Assembly: GCF_900129005.1 (NCBI RefSeq)
Contig: NZ_FQUN01000008.1
Coordinates: 212,009 to 276,008 of the forward strand
Source of the DNA: Leeuwenhoekiella marinoflava DSM 3653
GTDB lineage: Bacteria > Bacteroidota > Bacteroidia > Flavobacteriales > Flavobacteriaceae
DNA: 64,000 nucleotides
Direction of reading: 5' to 3'
The position numbers and the translations under genes are program-made. This document shows positions 1 to 9,046 of the stretch, one piece after another. Position 1 is the stretch's first letter. Every line of letters starts with the position of its first letter. The notes under the pieces were generated by a model, which saw only the letters and a program-made list of their open reading frames with translations, was not told the origin of the DNA and searched no databases.

Positions 1-1
1 A

Positions 2-325
2 CGCAGAAATGCACAAACTTGGGGGATTTCTTATGATAGTGATATTAAGTTAGCTAAAGAGATTCTATTAAAACTGGTTAACGAACAAGATACTGTTTTA
101 CATGATCCACATCCTGAACCTATGATTGTAGTTACTGAACTTGCTGATAGTTCTGTAAACATGTCTCTGCGTTTCTGGGCTACTAATGATGATTACTGGA
201 CATTGCACTGGTATGTACTAGAAGAAGGTAAACGCCGTCTTGAAGAGCAAGGTATTAGTATCCCATTCCCACAACGCGATGTGCACGTTTTTAATGAAAG
301 CGGAGCTAGTTTTAGTGGAAAATAA
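2..325 (+). CDS. MscS-family mechanosensitive ion channel, C-terminal fragment
   Basis: The frame is open from the left edge of the window, so this is the end of a longer gene; the first internal ATG (122) is not a real start. The visible 107 residues match the C-terminal cytoplasmic alpha/beta domain of small-conductance mechanosensitive channels: a helix ending in the LAKEILLKLV stretch, then SSVNMSLRFWA and the closing IPFPQRDVH motif typical of the family. Such channels sit in the inner membrane and release solutes under hypo-osmotic shock. The pore-forming part lies outside the window. It ends only 25 bp before the stop of convergent tsaB, and I see no strong separate terminator between them. 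Confidence 0.87.
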   Translation, partial: RRNAQTWGISYDSDIKLAKEILLKLVNEQDTVLHDPHPEPMIVVTELADSSVNMSLRFWATNDDYWTLHWYVLEEGKRRLEEQGISIPFPQRDVHVFNESGASFSGK

Positions 326-350
326 TAAACTTCTAAAAGAGGTAAAGAAC

Positions 351-1025
351 CTATTTCTTAGGTTTATTTATTAAGAAGTCTTTCAAATAAAAAGGTTCAA
401 AATAGGCGACATCTTCGGTGTCGCCTATTTTATGTTTAGCCTCTGCTAAAACCGTCATCTCTCTTGCAGAAGGTAAAGCTTCCGTTTGAAAAACAGCATT
501 TTGATGCGTTATGATAGGTTTCAACTTTTCAGCACCGTTTCCAATAAAAACAGTTTTTCCTTTCGCTAAAGCGGAAGCAAAAGAGCTTTCATCTATTACT
601 TGCGCTTGTATCTCGCGTAACTCTTCCAATTCTGAAGAATAGATAGCACTATAAACTTCCATTCTACGTGCATCTAAAACCGGAATTATATTTTGAATAG
701 CCTCTCCCCTTGCTTGAAGCGCTAAAGCCTTAAGAGTATTTGTAGAAATCAAAGGAATATCCAATGCAAAACACAAGCCTTTTGCACTACTTACCCCAAT
801 ACGCAAACCCGTATAAGAACCAGGACCTTTACTTACTGCGACAGCATCTAACTGAGATTGCGCTACTTCAGCCTGAAGCAAAACTTCTTCTATATAAGCA
901 TGTAAGCGCTCTGCATGGGAATAGTCCAATCCCATATCCTCTTTGAATCCAATGATCTCACCATCTTTAGCGATAGCAACAGAACAGTTTGTAGTAGTCG
1001 TCTCTAAGCAAAGTATTAAAGCCAT
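351..1025 (-). CDS. tsaB: tRNA threonylcarbamoyladenosine biosynthesis protein TsaB
   Basis: This is the TsaB (YeaZ) partner of TsaD and TsaE in making t6A at position 37 of ANN-decoding tRNAs in the cytoplasm. The 224-residue length is usual. The N-terminal ASKHA phosphate-1-like region (LCLETTTTNCSVAIAKDG, about residues 5-22) and GPGSYTGLRIG at 67-77 are family hallmarks. It starts 3 bp after the stop of the upstream adaptor gene, so it is probably the last gene of the efflux transcript, with which it has no functional link I know of. A perfect 13-bp inverted repeat lies within the last 28 codons and is listed separately. Confidence 0.93.
   Translation of the reverse strand: MALILCLETTTTNCSVAIAKDGEIIGFKEDMGLDYSHAERLHAYIEEVLLQAEVAQSQLDAVAVSKGPGSYTGLRIGVSSAKGLCFALDIPLISTNTLKALALQARGEAIQNIIPVLDARRMEVYSAIYSSELEELREIQAQVIDESSFASALAKGKTVFIGNGAEKLKPIITHQNAVFQTEALPSAREMTVLAEAKHKIGDTEDVAYFEPFYLKDFLINKPKK
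399..431 (-). repeat. Perfect 13-bp inverted repeat inside the 3' end of tsaB
   Basis: The arms AAAATAGGCGACA (399-411) and TGTCGCCTATTTT (419-431) are exact reverse complements around a 7-nt loop. On the minus strand the hairpin ends in TTTT, so it looks like an intrinsic terminator. It lies inside the tsaB coding sequence (codons for KIGDTEDVAYF) about 50 bp before the stop. It could act as a terminator or 3' end stabiliser, or simply reflect protein coding constraint. Confidence 0.45.
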
Positions 1026-1028
1026 AAT

Positions 1029-2297
1029 TTAGTCTTCTTCTGAAGCACCAAATTTAGCATCTTTTTTAACCTCTACGAGATCTCCTTGCTTAAGTAATTT
1101 TGTAACGGTATTGTAAGGACCTGTAATAACCTCATCACCGGTTTCTAAACCTTCGGTAATCACAATATTAGAGTCATCTTGAATTCCTGTTTTAATTCTG
1201 CGTAAAACAGCTTTATCACCTTCTTTAACAAAAACAGCCTCATATTGATTATTCTCAAAAGCTGATTTACCAGAGATTGTATCATTTTTGATCACAATAG
1301 CACTAATAGGCACTGAAATCGCATTTTTCTCACTATTGGTAATGATATCTACGGTGGCCGTCATTCCGGGACGAAACGGCGAATAAGCTTCTGATTTACC
1401 TACTATTAAATCATGATATGACTCCTCAAGAATGCGAACTTTAACCTTAAAGTTTGTAACCTGATCTGCTGAAAGATTACTCTCTGCTGAATTTGCAATT
1501 TCAGTAACCTGACCTTTAAAAGGTTTTTTAAGATAAGCATCAACCTCAACACGTGTTGAATCTCCTATATTGATCTTCACAATGTCGTTCTCATTAACAT
1601 CTACTTCAACTTCCATGTTGCCTAGATCTGCAACACGCATCATCTCGGTACCAGCCATTTGTTGTGTTCCTACAACACGCTCTCCTAATTCCACATCTAG
1701 ACTGGATATGGTTCCGCTAAGTGGCGCATAAATAGTTGTACGAGATAAGTTATCGCGAGACTGATTTACATTTGCTGCAGAACTCTGAACGCTGTAATAA
1801 GCAGATTTCACAGTAGCTTGAGCTACTTCATAATCTGATATAGACTGATCCCAAGCTGATTTAGAGATAACACCTTTGTCAAACAAGGTTTTATTACGCT
1901 CATAATTTGCTTTTGCATTTTTTAATGTGGCTTCTGCCTGAGAAAGATTTGCCTGAACATTTTGTAATGATGCCTGTGCCTGTGTCAATGCAGATTGAAT
2001 TAAATCTGGATTAATCCGTGCTAAAAGATCTCCTTTTTCTACCTGCTGTCCTTCAACTACAGGAAGTTCTATGATCTCTCCTGAAACTTCTGATGAAATT
2101 TTAACTTCGGTTTCCGGCTGAATTTTTCCGGTAGCAGCAACAGTTTCAATCACCGTAGAACGATCTACAACCTGTGTGTCTACAGCCTTAAATTCTCCTG
2201 TTTTACCAAACCAGCCAGCCTTCTTTCCTCCTATTAATATAAGAATAAGTACTACAGCAGCACTAAGAATGATTATTAACGTCTTTTTTTTCATCAT
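1029..2297 (-). CDS. Efflux periplasmic adaptor subunit (HlyD/MacA type)
   Basis: This is a membrane fusion protein of the RND/ABC adaptor family and would bridge an inner-membrane ABC permease to a TolC channel across the periplasm. The 422 residues show an N-terminal membrane anchor (about 7-24), a split biotinyl-lipoyl domain (IKPETEV region and APLSGTISSLDVELGE), a long coiled-coil hairpin rich in Q/A/N (about 100-190), then beta-barrel and membrane-proximal domains. It sits between the TolC gene and tsaB. It is the second adaptor in this operon, which is unusual; the other starts at 4880. Two adjacent Met codons make the exact start uncertain by one residue. Confidence 0.9.
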   Translation of the reverse strand: MMKKKTLIIILSAAVVLILILIGGKKAGWFGKTGEFKAVDTQVVDRSTVIETVAATGKIQPETEVKISSEVSGEIIELPVVEGQQVEKGDLLARINPDLIQSALTQAQASLQNVQANLSQAEATLKNAKANYERNKTLFDKGVISKSAWDQSISDYEVAQATVKSAYYSVQSSAANVNQSRDNLSRTTIYAPLSGTISSLDVELGERVVGTQQMAGTEMMRVADLGNMEVEVDVNENDIVKINIGDSTRVEVDAYLKKPFKGQVTEIANSAESNLSADQVTNFKVKVRILEESYHDLIVGKSEAYSPFRPGMTATVDIITNSEKNAISVPISAIVIKNDTISGKSAFENNQYEAVFVKEGDKAVLRRIKTGIQDDSNIVITEGLETGDEVITGPYNTVTKLLKQGDLVEVKKDAKFGASEED

Positions 2298-2336
2298 TAA
2301 AAAATTACAGCTACACGAGTAGAAATTGCAAGCATC

Positions 2337-3662
2337 CTAAAACTTAAGTTCGTTTACAGGAACCCCAAAATACAACTCGAGTACTTTAAGTTTAAATATA
2401 TAATCGTATTTGGTACGGTTCAAATCTATCTGTGCATTATCATAACGTTGTTTAGATTGACTGAAGTCAAAGGCATTGATTAAACCAACTTCATAACGAT
2501 CTTGAGAATAGGAGAACGCTAACTCCTGAGACTCTACAGCTGTCTCTGCAGCTTCATAAGCCTTAAGAGCTCCCTGAGCATCTAAATAAGCTTGATAAAC
2601 ATTAGACTCCAAATCTAGCTGTGCCTGCTCTAGACTAATTTCAGCACGGTCTACAGCAATTTTACTTCTACGCACATTGTTACGGGTTTGAAACCCATTA
2701 AGAATAGGAACATTTAACCTTAAACCGTAAGAAATACCATCATTTAAATACAATTGCTCTTGAAAGCTATTCACAAGATCTTGCTCAGAATAACGTGTAC
2801 TGTATCCAAAAAAGGCAGATAATGTAGGCCATCTAGCTCCTCTTGCAATCTCAACATCTTTTTCAGCGATATCTAAACTATTCTCAGCTATTTTCACCTC
2901 ATAACGTTCTTCTTTAGCAGACTCCGTAATTTCTTGTGGAGACTTCAACAATACATCTTCTCCATGAATCTGATAATCACCATCTGCAATATCAAAATTC
3001 TTATAATCTCTAATCAATAAAGTTTGAGCTAAACTAATCAAGGATATCTGAACCGCATTTTCTGCCGCGACTATACTTTGAATTTCACTCGCATTTTGAG
3101 CTTGTACTTCAAGTAAATCTCCTCTTGGAGAAACTCCACCTTCTACCAGATCATTAGTTTGCTGAAGTTGTTTTTTAGTTACTTCATTTTGAGAACGTAA
3201 CACTTTTAAATTCTCTTTATTTAAAATAACCTGCAAATAACCATTAGCTACATTTAAAGCAATGTCATCCTCCAACTTTTCAAAACTGTATTGTGCAGAA
3301 AGAGCCGTTAATTTTGCACGCTGTACTTGCTTAAAGTTTCTTAAACCATCAAAAAGATTGTAGTCTGTATTGATACCACCGCTGGCAGATAAGAATTGTG
3401 TTGTTGTTGCTAAGTTACTCGTGGGGTCAAAGTTTAGCCCCGTGTTCTTAGAAACACTTGCACTGGCATTAAGCGTAGGTAAAAAATTACCTTCAGCATC
3501 AGATTTATCAAGCTTAGCAGCGTCAATATCTAATTGTGCCTGGCGCACCTGAATGTTCTCATCAAGAGCGCGCTGAATACATTCTTGCAGCGTCCATTTC
3601 TGCTGAGCAAAGCCGGAAACTGCTGAAAAAACTAGAATAAAAAAGAGTATTGAATTCTTCAT
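2337..3662 (-). CDS. TolC-family outer membrane efflux protein
   Basis: Outer-membrane factor of the efflux operon. I chose the ATG at 3662, giving 441 residues, because it starts a clean signal peptide (MKNSILFFILVFSAVSGFAQ); a longer frame from 3695 would put 11 extra residues in front of it. The mature protein begins WTLQECIQRALDENIQVRQAQLD, a typical TolC first helix, and contains two OEP repeats with long helices, as in other trimeric TolC channels. It lies between two adaptor genes, so the complete tripartite pump (ATPase, permeases, adaptors, channel) is encoded here. No exporter of known substrate can be named from sequence alone. Confidence 0.9.
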   Translation of the reverse strand: MKNSILFFILVFSAVSGFAQQKWTLQECIQRALDENIQVRQAQLDIDAAKLDKSDAEGNFLPTLNASASVSKNTGLNFDPTSNLATTTQFLSASGGINTDYNLFDGLRNFKQVQRAKLTALSAQYSFEKLEDDIALNVANGYLQVILNKENLKVLRSQNEVTKKQLQQTNDLVEGGVSPRGDLLEVQAQNASEIQSIVAAENAVQISLISLAQTLLIRDYKNFDIADGDYQIHGEDVLLKSPQEITESAKEERYEVKIAENSLDIAEKDVEIARGARWPTLSAFFGYSTRYSEQDLVNSFQEQLYLNDGISYGLRLNVPILNGFQTRNNVRRSKIAVDRAEISLEQAQLDLESNVYQAYLDAQGALKAYEAAETAVESQELAFSYSQDRYEVGLINAFDFSQSKQRYDNAQIDLNRTKYDYIFKLKVLELYFGVPVNELKF

Positions 3663-3728
3663 AATTAAAATTCTGTATAATAAGTAGTACTTCAATGTAA
3701 AGTGTTACACCAAAGGTTTTATATTTCT

Positions 3729-4880
3729 TTAAAAATTTAGTGGAGGCTTGATAGCATTCCATACTTTAATCTTAGAATCTTCGGTAATTCCATCTAAAAC
3801 TTCTACATAAATACCGTCACTAACACCAAGTTTTACATCACGACGCTCAAACTTTTGATCACTGGTTTCTACCTCAACAAAAGGCTCTTGAGTTTTAGAA
3901 TCATATTGTACTAAAGCCTCCTTAATAGCTAATACATCATCAGCTCGTTCTAAGATAATTGATGCATTAGCGCTTAGTCCGGCTCTAATGAATGTGGAAT
4001 CATTTTTTGCTAAAGTTCCTTTTATTTCAAACTGAATTGCACCGTTTTCTGCAATTCCTTTAGGAGCTATATAATCTAGCGTAGCGTCAAACTTCTTATT
4101 TTCAATAGCACCTACTGTAATTTCAAGCGGAAGGTTTTCAGTAATTTTCCCCACTTCGCTCTCGTCAACTTTTCCTTCAAAAATCATATCGTCCACATTT
4201 GCAAGTGAAGCAATGGTTGTACCTTCATTAAAGTTGTTAGACTCAATCACCTGATTTCCTTCTTTAACAGGGACTTCCAAAACCATCCCGGTTATTGTTG
4301 CTCTTACAGACGTAGTAGCATTATCACCCAAGCCTACAGTGGTACCCGTTTTTACAATATCATAATTCTGCTGATTACTTGATAAATTAACTTGTTGCTG
4401 CTTATAATTTTGCACAGCCTGATTGTATTCGCGCTGACTGTTATCAAAATCATTAGCGCTCACCACACCTTTCTCAAACAAAGTCTTTTGTCTTTCATAA
4501 ATACTTTGCTGGTTTTCTAATGTAAGTTTTGCCGTTTCAAGATTGGTTCTCGCACTTTGAATATTATTACGTGCACTAACTAAGGAAGATGCATTTGGCA
4601 CAACTTCGATTTGAGCAAGTAACTGACCAGCTTCAACAAACTCACCTGCTTCGACTAATATTTCTTTTATAATGCCAGGTATATTAGGCTTGATAAGAAC
4701 TTCTTCCCTAGGAACAATGCTACCAGTAGCAACTGTTTTCTTAACAATTGTTTGTTTGGACGGAGATTCGGTCGCATAAACAACAGGATCTTCCAAATTC
4801 TTTTGGTACAAATAATAGAGTGATCCTATAAATACAACTGAGATTACAGCAAGGATAACTATGGTCACTGATTTTTTCAT
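3729..4880 (-). CDS. Efflux periplasmic adaptor subunit (HlyD/MacA type)
   Basis: First adaptor of the efflux operon, 383 residues, following two ABC permease genes by 30 bp. It has an N-terminal transmembrane anchor (about 6-25), a lipoyl half (VATGSIVPREEVLIKPN), a coiled-coil hairpin rich in N and Q (about 100-175), the second lipoyl half (RATITGMVLEVPVKEGNQV), and a beta-barrel domain. Family knowledge indicates a periplasmic bridge between the permease and TolC. It differs clearly in sequence and length from the second adaptor at 1029-2297, so the pair is not a recent tandem duplication; they may form mixed hexamers or serve alternative permeases. Confidence 0.91.
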   Translation of the reverse strand: MKKSVTIVILAVISVVFIGSLYYLYQKNLEDPVVYATESPSKQTIVKKTVATGSIVPREEVLIKPNIPGIIKEILVEAGEFVEAGQLLAQIEVVPNASSLVSARNNIQSARTNLETAKLTLENQQSIYERQKTLFEKGVVSANDFDNSQREYNQAVQNYKQQQVNLSSNQQNYDIVKTGTTVGLGDNATTSVRATITGMVLEVPVKEGNQVIESNNFNEGTTIASLANVDDMIFEGKVDESEVGKITENLPLEITVGAIENKKFDATLDYIAPKGIAENGAIQFEIKGTLAKNDSTFIRAGLSANASIILERADDVLAIKEALVQYDSKTQEPFVEVETSDQKFERRDVKLGVSDGIYVEVLDGITEDSKIKVWNAIKPPLNF

Positions 4881-4910
4881 ATGATTGGTATTCGTTTTTT
4901 AGATGAAGTT

Positions 4911-6170
4911 TTATTCGTTGCGCAAGGCATCTATTGGTTTTACTTTTATCGCATTTTGAGCCGGAATAAACCCAGCTAATAAGCCTGAAAAAATTAAGAT
5001 TAAGAGTGCCGTAATCACAGTACCTAAATCTACACTTGGGTTTGCAAACATCTCAACAGGACCGTTTGCATCCAATATTTTATTTAAGATATAAATAAGT
5101 GCTGTTCCCAAAGAAATCCCCATCATCCCTGAAATAATGGTTAAGAAAACAGATTCCATTAAAATCTGACCACGGATTGACCAAGGACTTGCTCCTAAAG
5201 CACGTCTTATTCCTATTTCTTTGGTGCGTTCTTTTACAACAATCAGCATAATATTACTGATGCCGATAATGCCGGAAAGCAAGACTAAAATGCCCACAAA
5301 ATAGGCAACAATCTTAAGCGCGATAAATAGACCATCTACTTTTTGAAACTCTTCATAGAGGTCAAAATTTCCTATAGCGCGATCATCTTTAGGATGGATT
5401 GAATGTCTATTTTTTATGATGTCAAAAACTTCAGATTTAAGCTGAGTTATAGAATAACCATCTTTTGCAGTAACCGCCATCCAGCCTACTCGGTTTCCCA
5501 TGTTAAAAGCCTGTGAGAATGCAGTAAACGGAACATAAATCTGCTTTTCATCTTCTTCAGCATTACCATTACTAGACACCATAGAATAGGTACCTACTAC
5601 CATAAAATTGACACCGTTTATTTTTACATAAGTCCCTATATGCTCTTCTCCTTTATCATAGAGTGCTTTACGAACACCTTCACCTATTACAGCTATTTTA
5701 CGTTTACCTTCAATATCACCATAATTGAGAAAACGTCCCGAAGTAATGTTCATAGGTTGCTGCTCTATATATTCAGGATAATCTCCATATACATTGAAAG
5801 CCCCGGAGTTTAAACCGCGCACTACATTATTTGCTCCTCCAAAACCTCCTAACTGATTCCGCGGAGATACATAGCGCAACTGGGGCATATTTTCTTTTAT
5901 AGCAGCAACATCATCCAGGTCATAACTAAATCTTCGACCTTTTGGTAAGCCTTTATAGGATTTAGATATAGTTTGCGTCCACATAAACATACTATTGGTC
6001 GCGATACCTCCAAAACCTTTTTTAACACCATTTTCAAGCCCTTTCCCTGCAGCAAGCAAAACAACCAGAATAAATATTCCCCAAAGAACACCAAAGGCCG
6101 TAAGAGCAGTTCTAAACCAGTTTCGGCTTAGCGCTTCTATAATTTCATCCCAACGATCTCTACTAAACAT
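4911..6170 (-). CDS. MacB-like ABC transporter permease (FtsX domain)
   Basis: Inner-membrane permease of 419 residues. It has one N-terminal membrane helix (about 20-42), a large periplasmic MacB-PCD domain and a C-terminal FtsX domain with three helices (from about residue 285). The loop GIRRALGASPWSIRGQILMES is the coupling region that meets the ATPase. It lacks its own nucleotide-binding domain, which is supplied by the separate gene at 7417-8118. It lies 9 bp downstream of a paralogous permease, which suggests a heterodimer. This topology is typical of mechanotransmission transporters that move substrates from the periplasm to TolC rather than across the inner membrane. Confidence 0.91.
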   Translation of the reverse strand: MFSRDRWDEIIEALSRNWFRTALTAFGVLWGIFILVVLLAAGKGLENGVKKGFGGIATNSMFMWTQTISKSYKGLPKGRRFSYDLDDVAAIKENMPQLRYVSPRNQLGGFGGANNVVRGLNSGAFNVYGDYPEYIEQQPMNITSGRFLNYGDIEGKRKIAVIGEGVRKALYDKGEEHIGTYVKINGVNFMVVGTYSMVSSNGNAEEDEKQIYVPFTAFSQAFNMGNRVGWMAVTAKDGYSITQLKSEVFDIIKNRHSIHPKDDRAIGNFDLYEEFQKVDGLFIALKIVAYFVGILVLLSGIIGISNIMLIVVKERTKEIGIRRALGASPWSIRGQILMESVFLTIISGMMGISLGTALIYILNKILDANGPVEMFANPSVDLGTVITALLILIFSGLLAGFIPAQNAIKVKPIDALRNE

Positions 6171-6179
6171 ACCTTTGTT

Positions 6180-7424
6180 TTATTCTTCGCGTAAAGCGGT
6201 TATGGGTTTAATTCGAGCAGCTCTCCATGCCGGCACAAAACCAGCCAAAGCCCCAGCAAGTACTAGGATAAAAACAGTGGTTATTGCGACATTAAAATTT
6301 ACAGATGGATTTTTTATAAAGTCCATATCCAGATTAGGCCCTACGACTTCTAGTAATGCCATACTTAAAATAAGACCGGTAAAACCTGCTATTGCAGTCA
6401 CAAAAATAGATTCGTGCAAAATCATCGTTATTATAGAAAGTGGCTGAGCTCCCAGAGCTTTACGAATACCTATTTCTTTGGTTCGTTCTTTTACGATGAT
6501 GAGCATAATATTACTCACGCCTACTACTCCAGCAATAATGGTACAGATACCCACCACCCAAAAAAACGTCTTAATCATACCTATTAAATCATAAAAACGC
6601 TTTGTACCTTCTAACGTATTATTGATGCCTATTGCACTTGTATCATCTGGAGCTATTAGATGACGCTCTTTTAAAAAGGATTCTATTTCTGAAGAAAATC
6701 GTACAGACTGCTCTAATGTTTTTTGAAAAGTTTCTTTTGGCTTAAGTGTAAAACCTAGATTACCTACTTTATCAGCCCCTCCAAAAACACGCTGTGATGT
6801 AGACAAAGGTACAAATGCACGAGTTTCTTCACGTTCACCACCCGGATCAGAATACACTCCTACAACCTTAAAATTGACTCCATTGATTTGAACCTGCTGC
6901 CCTATTGGATCTTGATTTTTAAATAAGTCTTGCTTCACCTTATTACCAATCACCATGACCTTTGCCTTCTTATCGTGATCATCATAATTAATATAACGAC
7001 CAGCTACCATATCCTCATTTTCTAAAAACTGATAGTCAGGATAAACACCTTCTACACGATAACTTCCAGACTCATTACCAAAATTTAGTGTACCGCTCCA
7101 TATTCTGTAAACTGAAGACTTAAACTCGAGATCCTCTTCATATTTTTTGATCAGATACTTGTAATCCTCATTAGTCATCTCAATAATCCTCCCGGGGTTT
7201 AGACCTTTATACCCTTTAGAAGTAACCCCGCTATAAACCGAAATTCTATTTGAAGCATCACGCTGAAACTGAGAACTGATACCGTTTTGCATTCCTTGAC
7301 CAAAACCCAGAAGAATAACAAGAATAAAAATTCCGGAAGCAACAGAAAGCCCCGTCAAAAACGTACGAAGTTTATTTTTAGAAATCGTTTCTAAAATCTC
7401 CTGCCAACGCTCAAGATCAAACAT
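6180..7424 (-). CDS. MacB-like ABC transporter permease (FtsX domain)
   Basis: Second permease, 414 residues, with the same layout as its neighbour at 4911: N-terminal helix (about 20-42), periplasmic domain, then three C-terminal helices including NIMLIIVKERTKEIGIRKAL. The two share the ERTKEIGIR(K/R)ALGA block but differ elsewhere, consistent with an old duplication and a heterodimeric membrane part. Its start overlaps the end of the ATPase gene by 8 bp, so translation is probably coupled and the two proteins assemble together. Confidence 0.91.
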   Translation of the reverse strand: MFDLERWQEILETISKNKLRTFLTGLSVASGIFILVILLGFGQGMQNGISSQFQRDASNRISVYSGVTSKGYKGLNPGRIIEMTNEDYKYLIKKYEEDLEFKSSVYRIWSGTLNFGNESGSYRVEGVYPDYQFLENEDMVAGRYINYDDHDKKAKVMVIGNKVKQDLFKNQDPIGQQVQINGVNFKVVGVYSDPGGEREETRAFVPLSTSQRVFGGADKVGNLGFTLKPKETFQKTLEQSVRFSSEIESFLKERHLIAPDDTSAIGINNTLEGTKRFYDLIGMIKTFFWVVGICTIIAGVVGVSNIMLIIVKERTKEIGIRKALGAQPLSIITMILHESIFVTAIAGFTGLILSMALLEVVGPNLDMDFIKNPSVNFNVAITTVFILVLAGALAGFVPAWRAARIKPITALREE

Positions 7425-8118
7425 GACTTAACGCTCTTACTTGCTTAACCGACGTATCGTCTATGATGAGACCGTCTTTGAGGTTTACAATACGCTTAGT
7501 CATATGAGCGATATCATCTTCGTGTGTAACGATTAAAATAGTTTTTCCTTCATCGTTAATCCCCTGAATCAAATCCATAACCTCGTAACTGGTTTTGGTA
7601 TCTAATGCACCTGTAGGTTCATCAGCAAGTAATACTTTAGGATCACTAGCCAAAGCTCTTGCTATCGCAACCCGTTGCTTCTGTCCTCCTGAAAGTTCGT
7701 TAGGCATATGATGCGCCCAGTTTGCCAGACCTACTTTCTCTAAGTAAGCCATAGCTTTATCGGTGCGATCTTTACGCTTCATACCTTGATAATACAAAGG
7801 CATACCCACGTTATCTAACGCACTTTTATAATTGATAAGATTAAAAGATTGAAAAATGAATCCCAAAAATTTATTGCGATACTGAGCCGCAATTTTTTCA
7901 TTTAGATTTTTAATGGGAACACCATCTAGTGTATAGGAACCTTCGTCAGCTTCATCAAGCATCCCTAAAATATTAAGCAATGTTGACTTTCCGGATCCTG
8001 AAGATCCCATTATGGAAACAAGCTCACCTTCCTGAACAGAAAAATTTATACCCTTGAGAACATGAAGTGAATTTGCTCCCATGGTGTAAGATTTATGCAA
8101 ATCTTTGATGGTTATCAT
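7417..8118 (-). CDS. ABC transporter ATP-binding protein (MacB/LolD type)
   Basis: ATPase of 233 residues and first gene of the efflux operon. Walker A GSSGSGKST is at 38-46, the Q-loop near FIFQSFNL (88-95), signature LSGGQ at 142-146, Walker B LLADEP at 163-168 and the H-loop in VTHEDDIA. This subfamily powers MacB, LolCDE and FtsEX systems and works with separate FtsX-like permeases, here the two genes downstream. The 123-bp gap upstream (8119-8241) should hold the operon promoter; I see only a near match to the flavobacterial -7 element there, with one extra base. Confidence 0.94.
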   Translation of the reverse strand: MITIKDLHKSYTMGANSLHVLKGINFSVQEGELVSIMGSSGSGKSTLLNILGMLDEADEGSYTLDGVPIKNLNEKIAAQYRNKFLGFIFQSFNLINYKSALDNVGMPLYYQGMKRKDRTDKAMAYLEKVGLANWAHHMPNELSGGQKQRVAIARALASDPKVLLADEPTGALDTKTSYEVMDLIQGINDEGKTILIVTHEDDIAHMTKRIVNLKDGLIIDDTSVKQVRALSHV

Positions 8119-8241
8119 AAACAGATGATGATTTAATATCTACAACAAAAGTTAATTTTTTAACTCTCATCTACTTAATAGACCTAAAAACATCAAAAAT
8201 GTTACAACAATCAGTTGATAAATTGTAATGAAAATCCGCTA

Positions 8242-8460
8242 TCACTCTTGTTTAGCTTTTTTTCGGCTTCTATAAATAAACCAAATAACACCTCCCATAA
8301 GGATATAGGGTATCGCTGCTAGATAAATAATACCATTGTTCACACCTTCCGCCATACTATTATCGGTTTCACTTTCTAATACCGCACGACACATAGCACA
8401 TTGCGCATGACTTGCAATCGTAACAAGAAATAAAAGCAGAAAGGAAATAAAGCGTTTCAT
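8242..8460 (-). CDS. Small CxxC membrane protein in an oxidase assembly cluster
   Basis: A 72-residue protein of unknown function. It has an N-terminal signal-like segment (about 4-19) followed at once by QCAMCRAVLESE with cysteines at 21 and 24, a short polar stretch, one membrane helix (about 44-63), and a basic tail (RSRKKAKQE). The likely topology puts the CxxC pair outside the cytoplasm. It lies 10 bp downstream of the DUF420 gene and in the same operon as SCO. A role in copper or disulfide handling during oxidase maturation is inference from context only. It could also be a structural small subunit. Confidence 0.75.
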   Translation of the reverse strand: MKRFISFLLLFLVTIASHAQCAMCRAVLESETDNSMAEGVNNGIIYLAAIPYILMGGVIWFIYRSRKKAKQE

Positions 8461-8470
8461 AAAATTTTTA

Positions 8471-9046
8471 TTAAGCCGGATAATATGGAAATATCATAAA
8501 ATAAACAACCACACCAGTAACTGCTACATATAACCAAATAGGAAACGTAATTCTAGCGATTTTTCTATGTAATGGGAATTTACCCAATACAGCTCGTACA
8601 TATGTTACCAAAACAAAAGGAATAACTCCAATCGATAGTAAAATGTGTGTTATAAGTATAAAATAATACACATACTTAAAAACTCCTACTGCCGCACTTT
8701 CAGCATCAGAAACCACTCCATCCAGATTAGCATCACCAAACTTTGTAGAGTCTGAAGTCGCATGATAAATCACATACAACACTAAAAATATTAAAGAAAG
8801 ACCTAGGCACACTTTCATTAATTTCTCGTGAAGATCTCGATTACCTTTTTTAATCTGAATTACCGCAGTAAAAAGCAATACAGCCGTTAATGCATTAATT
8901 GTAGCGTAAATAGGCGGTAAAAAGCCTAAACGCTCAACGCCAGGGATACGAATAGTAAATAAAAAAGCTACTGCTACCGGTATCGCAATAGACAAGGCAA
9001 TAATCCACCTGTTGTACAATTTCTCTTTTTGAGCAATATTTTCCAT
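8471..9046 (-). CDS. DUF420 domain-containing membrane protein
   Basis: A 191-residue integral membrane protein with about five hydrophobic helices, matching the DUF420 family found beside cytochrome oxidase genes. Histidines occur in or near helices (YHATSD, ITHILLSIG, LHRKIAR), as expected for a family suspected of oxidase or haem handling, although the function is not established. Between the second and third helices is an acidic loop DANLDGVVSDAESA that resembles a calcium-binding dockerin or EF-hand loop. Its start abuts the SCO stop (1 bp apart), so the genes are co-transcribed. Confidence 0.87.
   Translation of the reverse strand: MENIAQKEKLYNRWIIALSIAIPVAVAFLFTIRIPGVERLGFLPPIYATINALTAVLLFTAVIQIKKGNRDLHEKLMKVCLGLSLIFLVLYVIYHATSDSTKFGDANLDGVVSDAESAAVGVFKYVYYFILITHILLSIGVIPFVLVTYVRAVLGKFPLHRKIARITFPIWLYVAVTGVVVYFMIFPYYPA

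Noticed and set aside
5995..6447. Open frame of 150 codons on the plus strand opposite the MacB-like permeases
   Set aside because: It runs antisense across two well-supported permease genes, has low-complexity composition and no start context.
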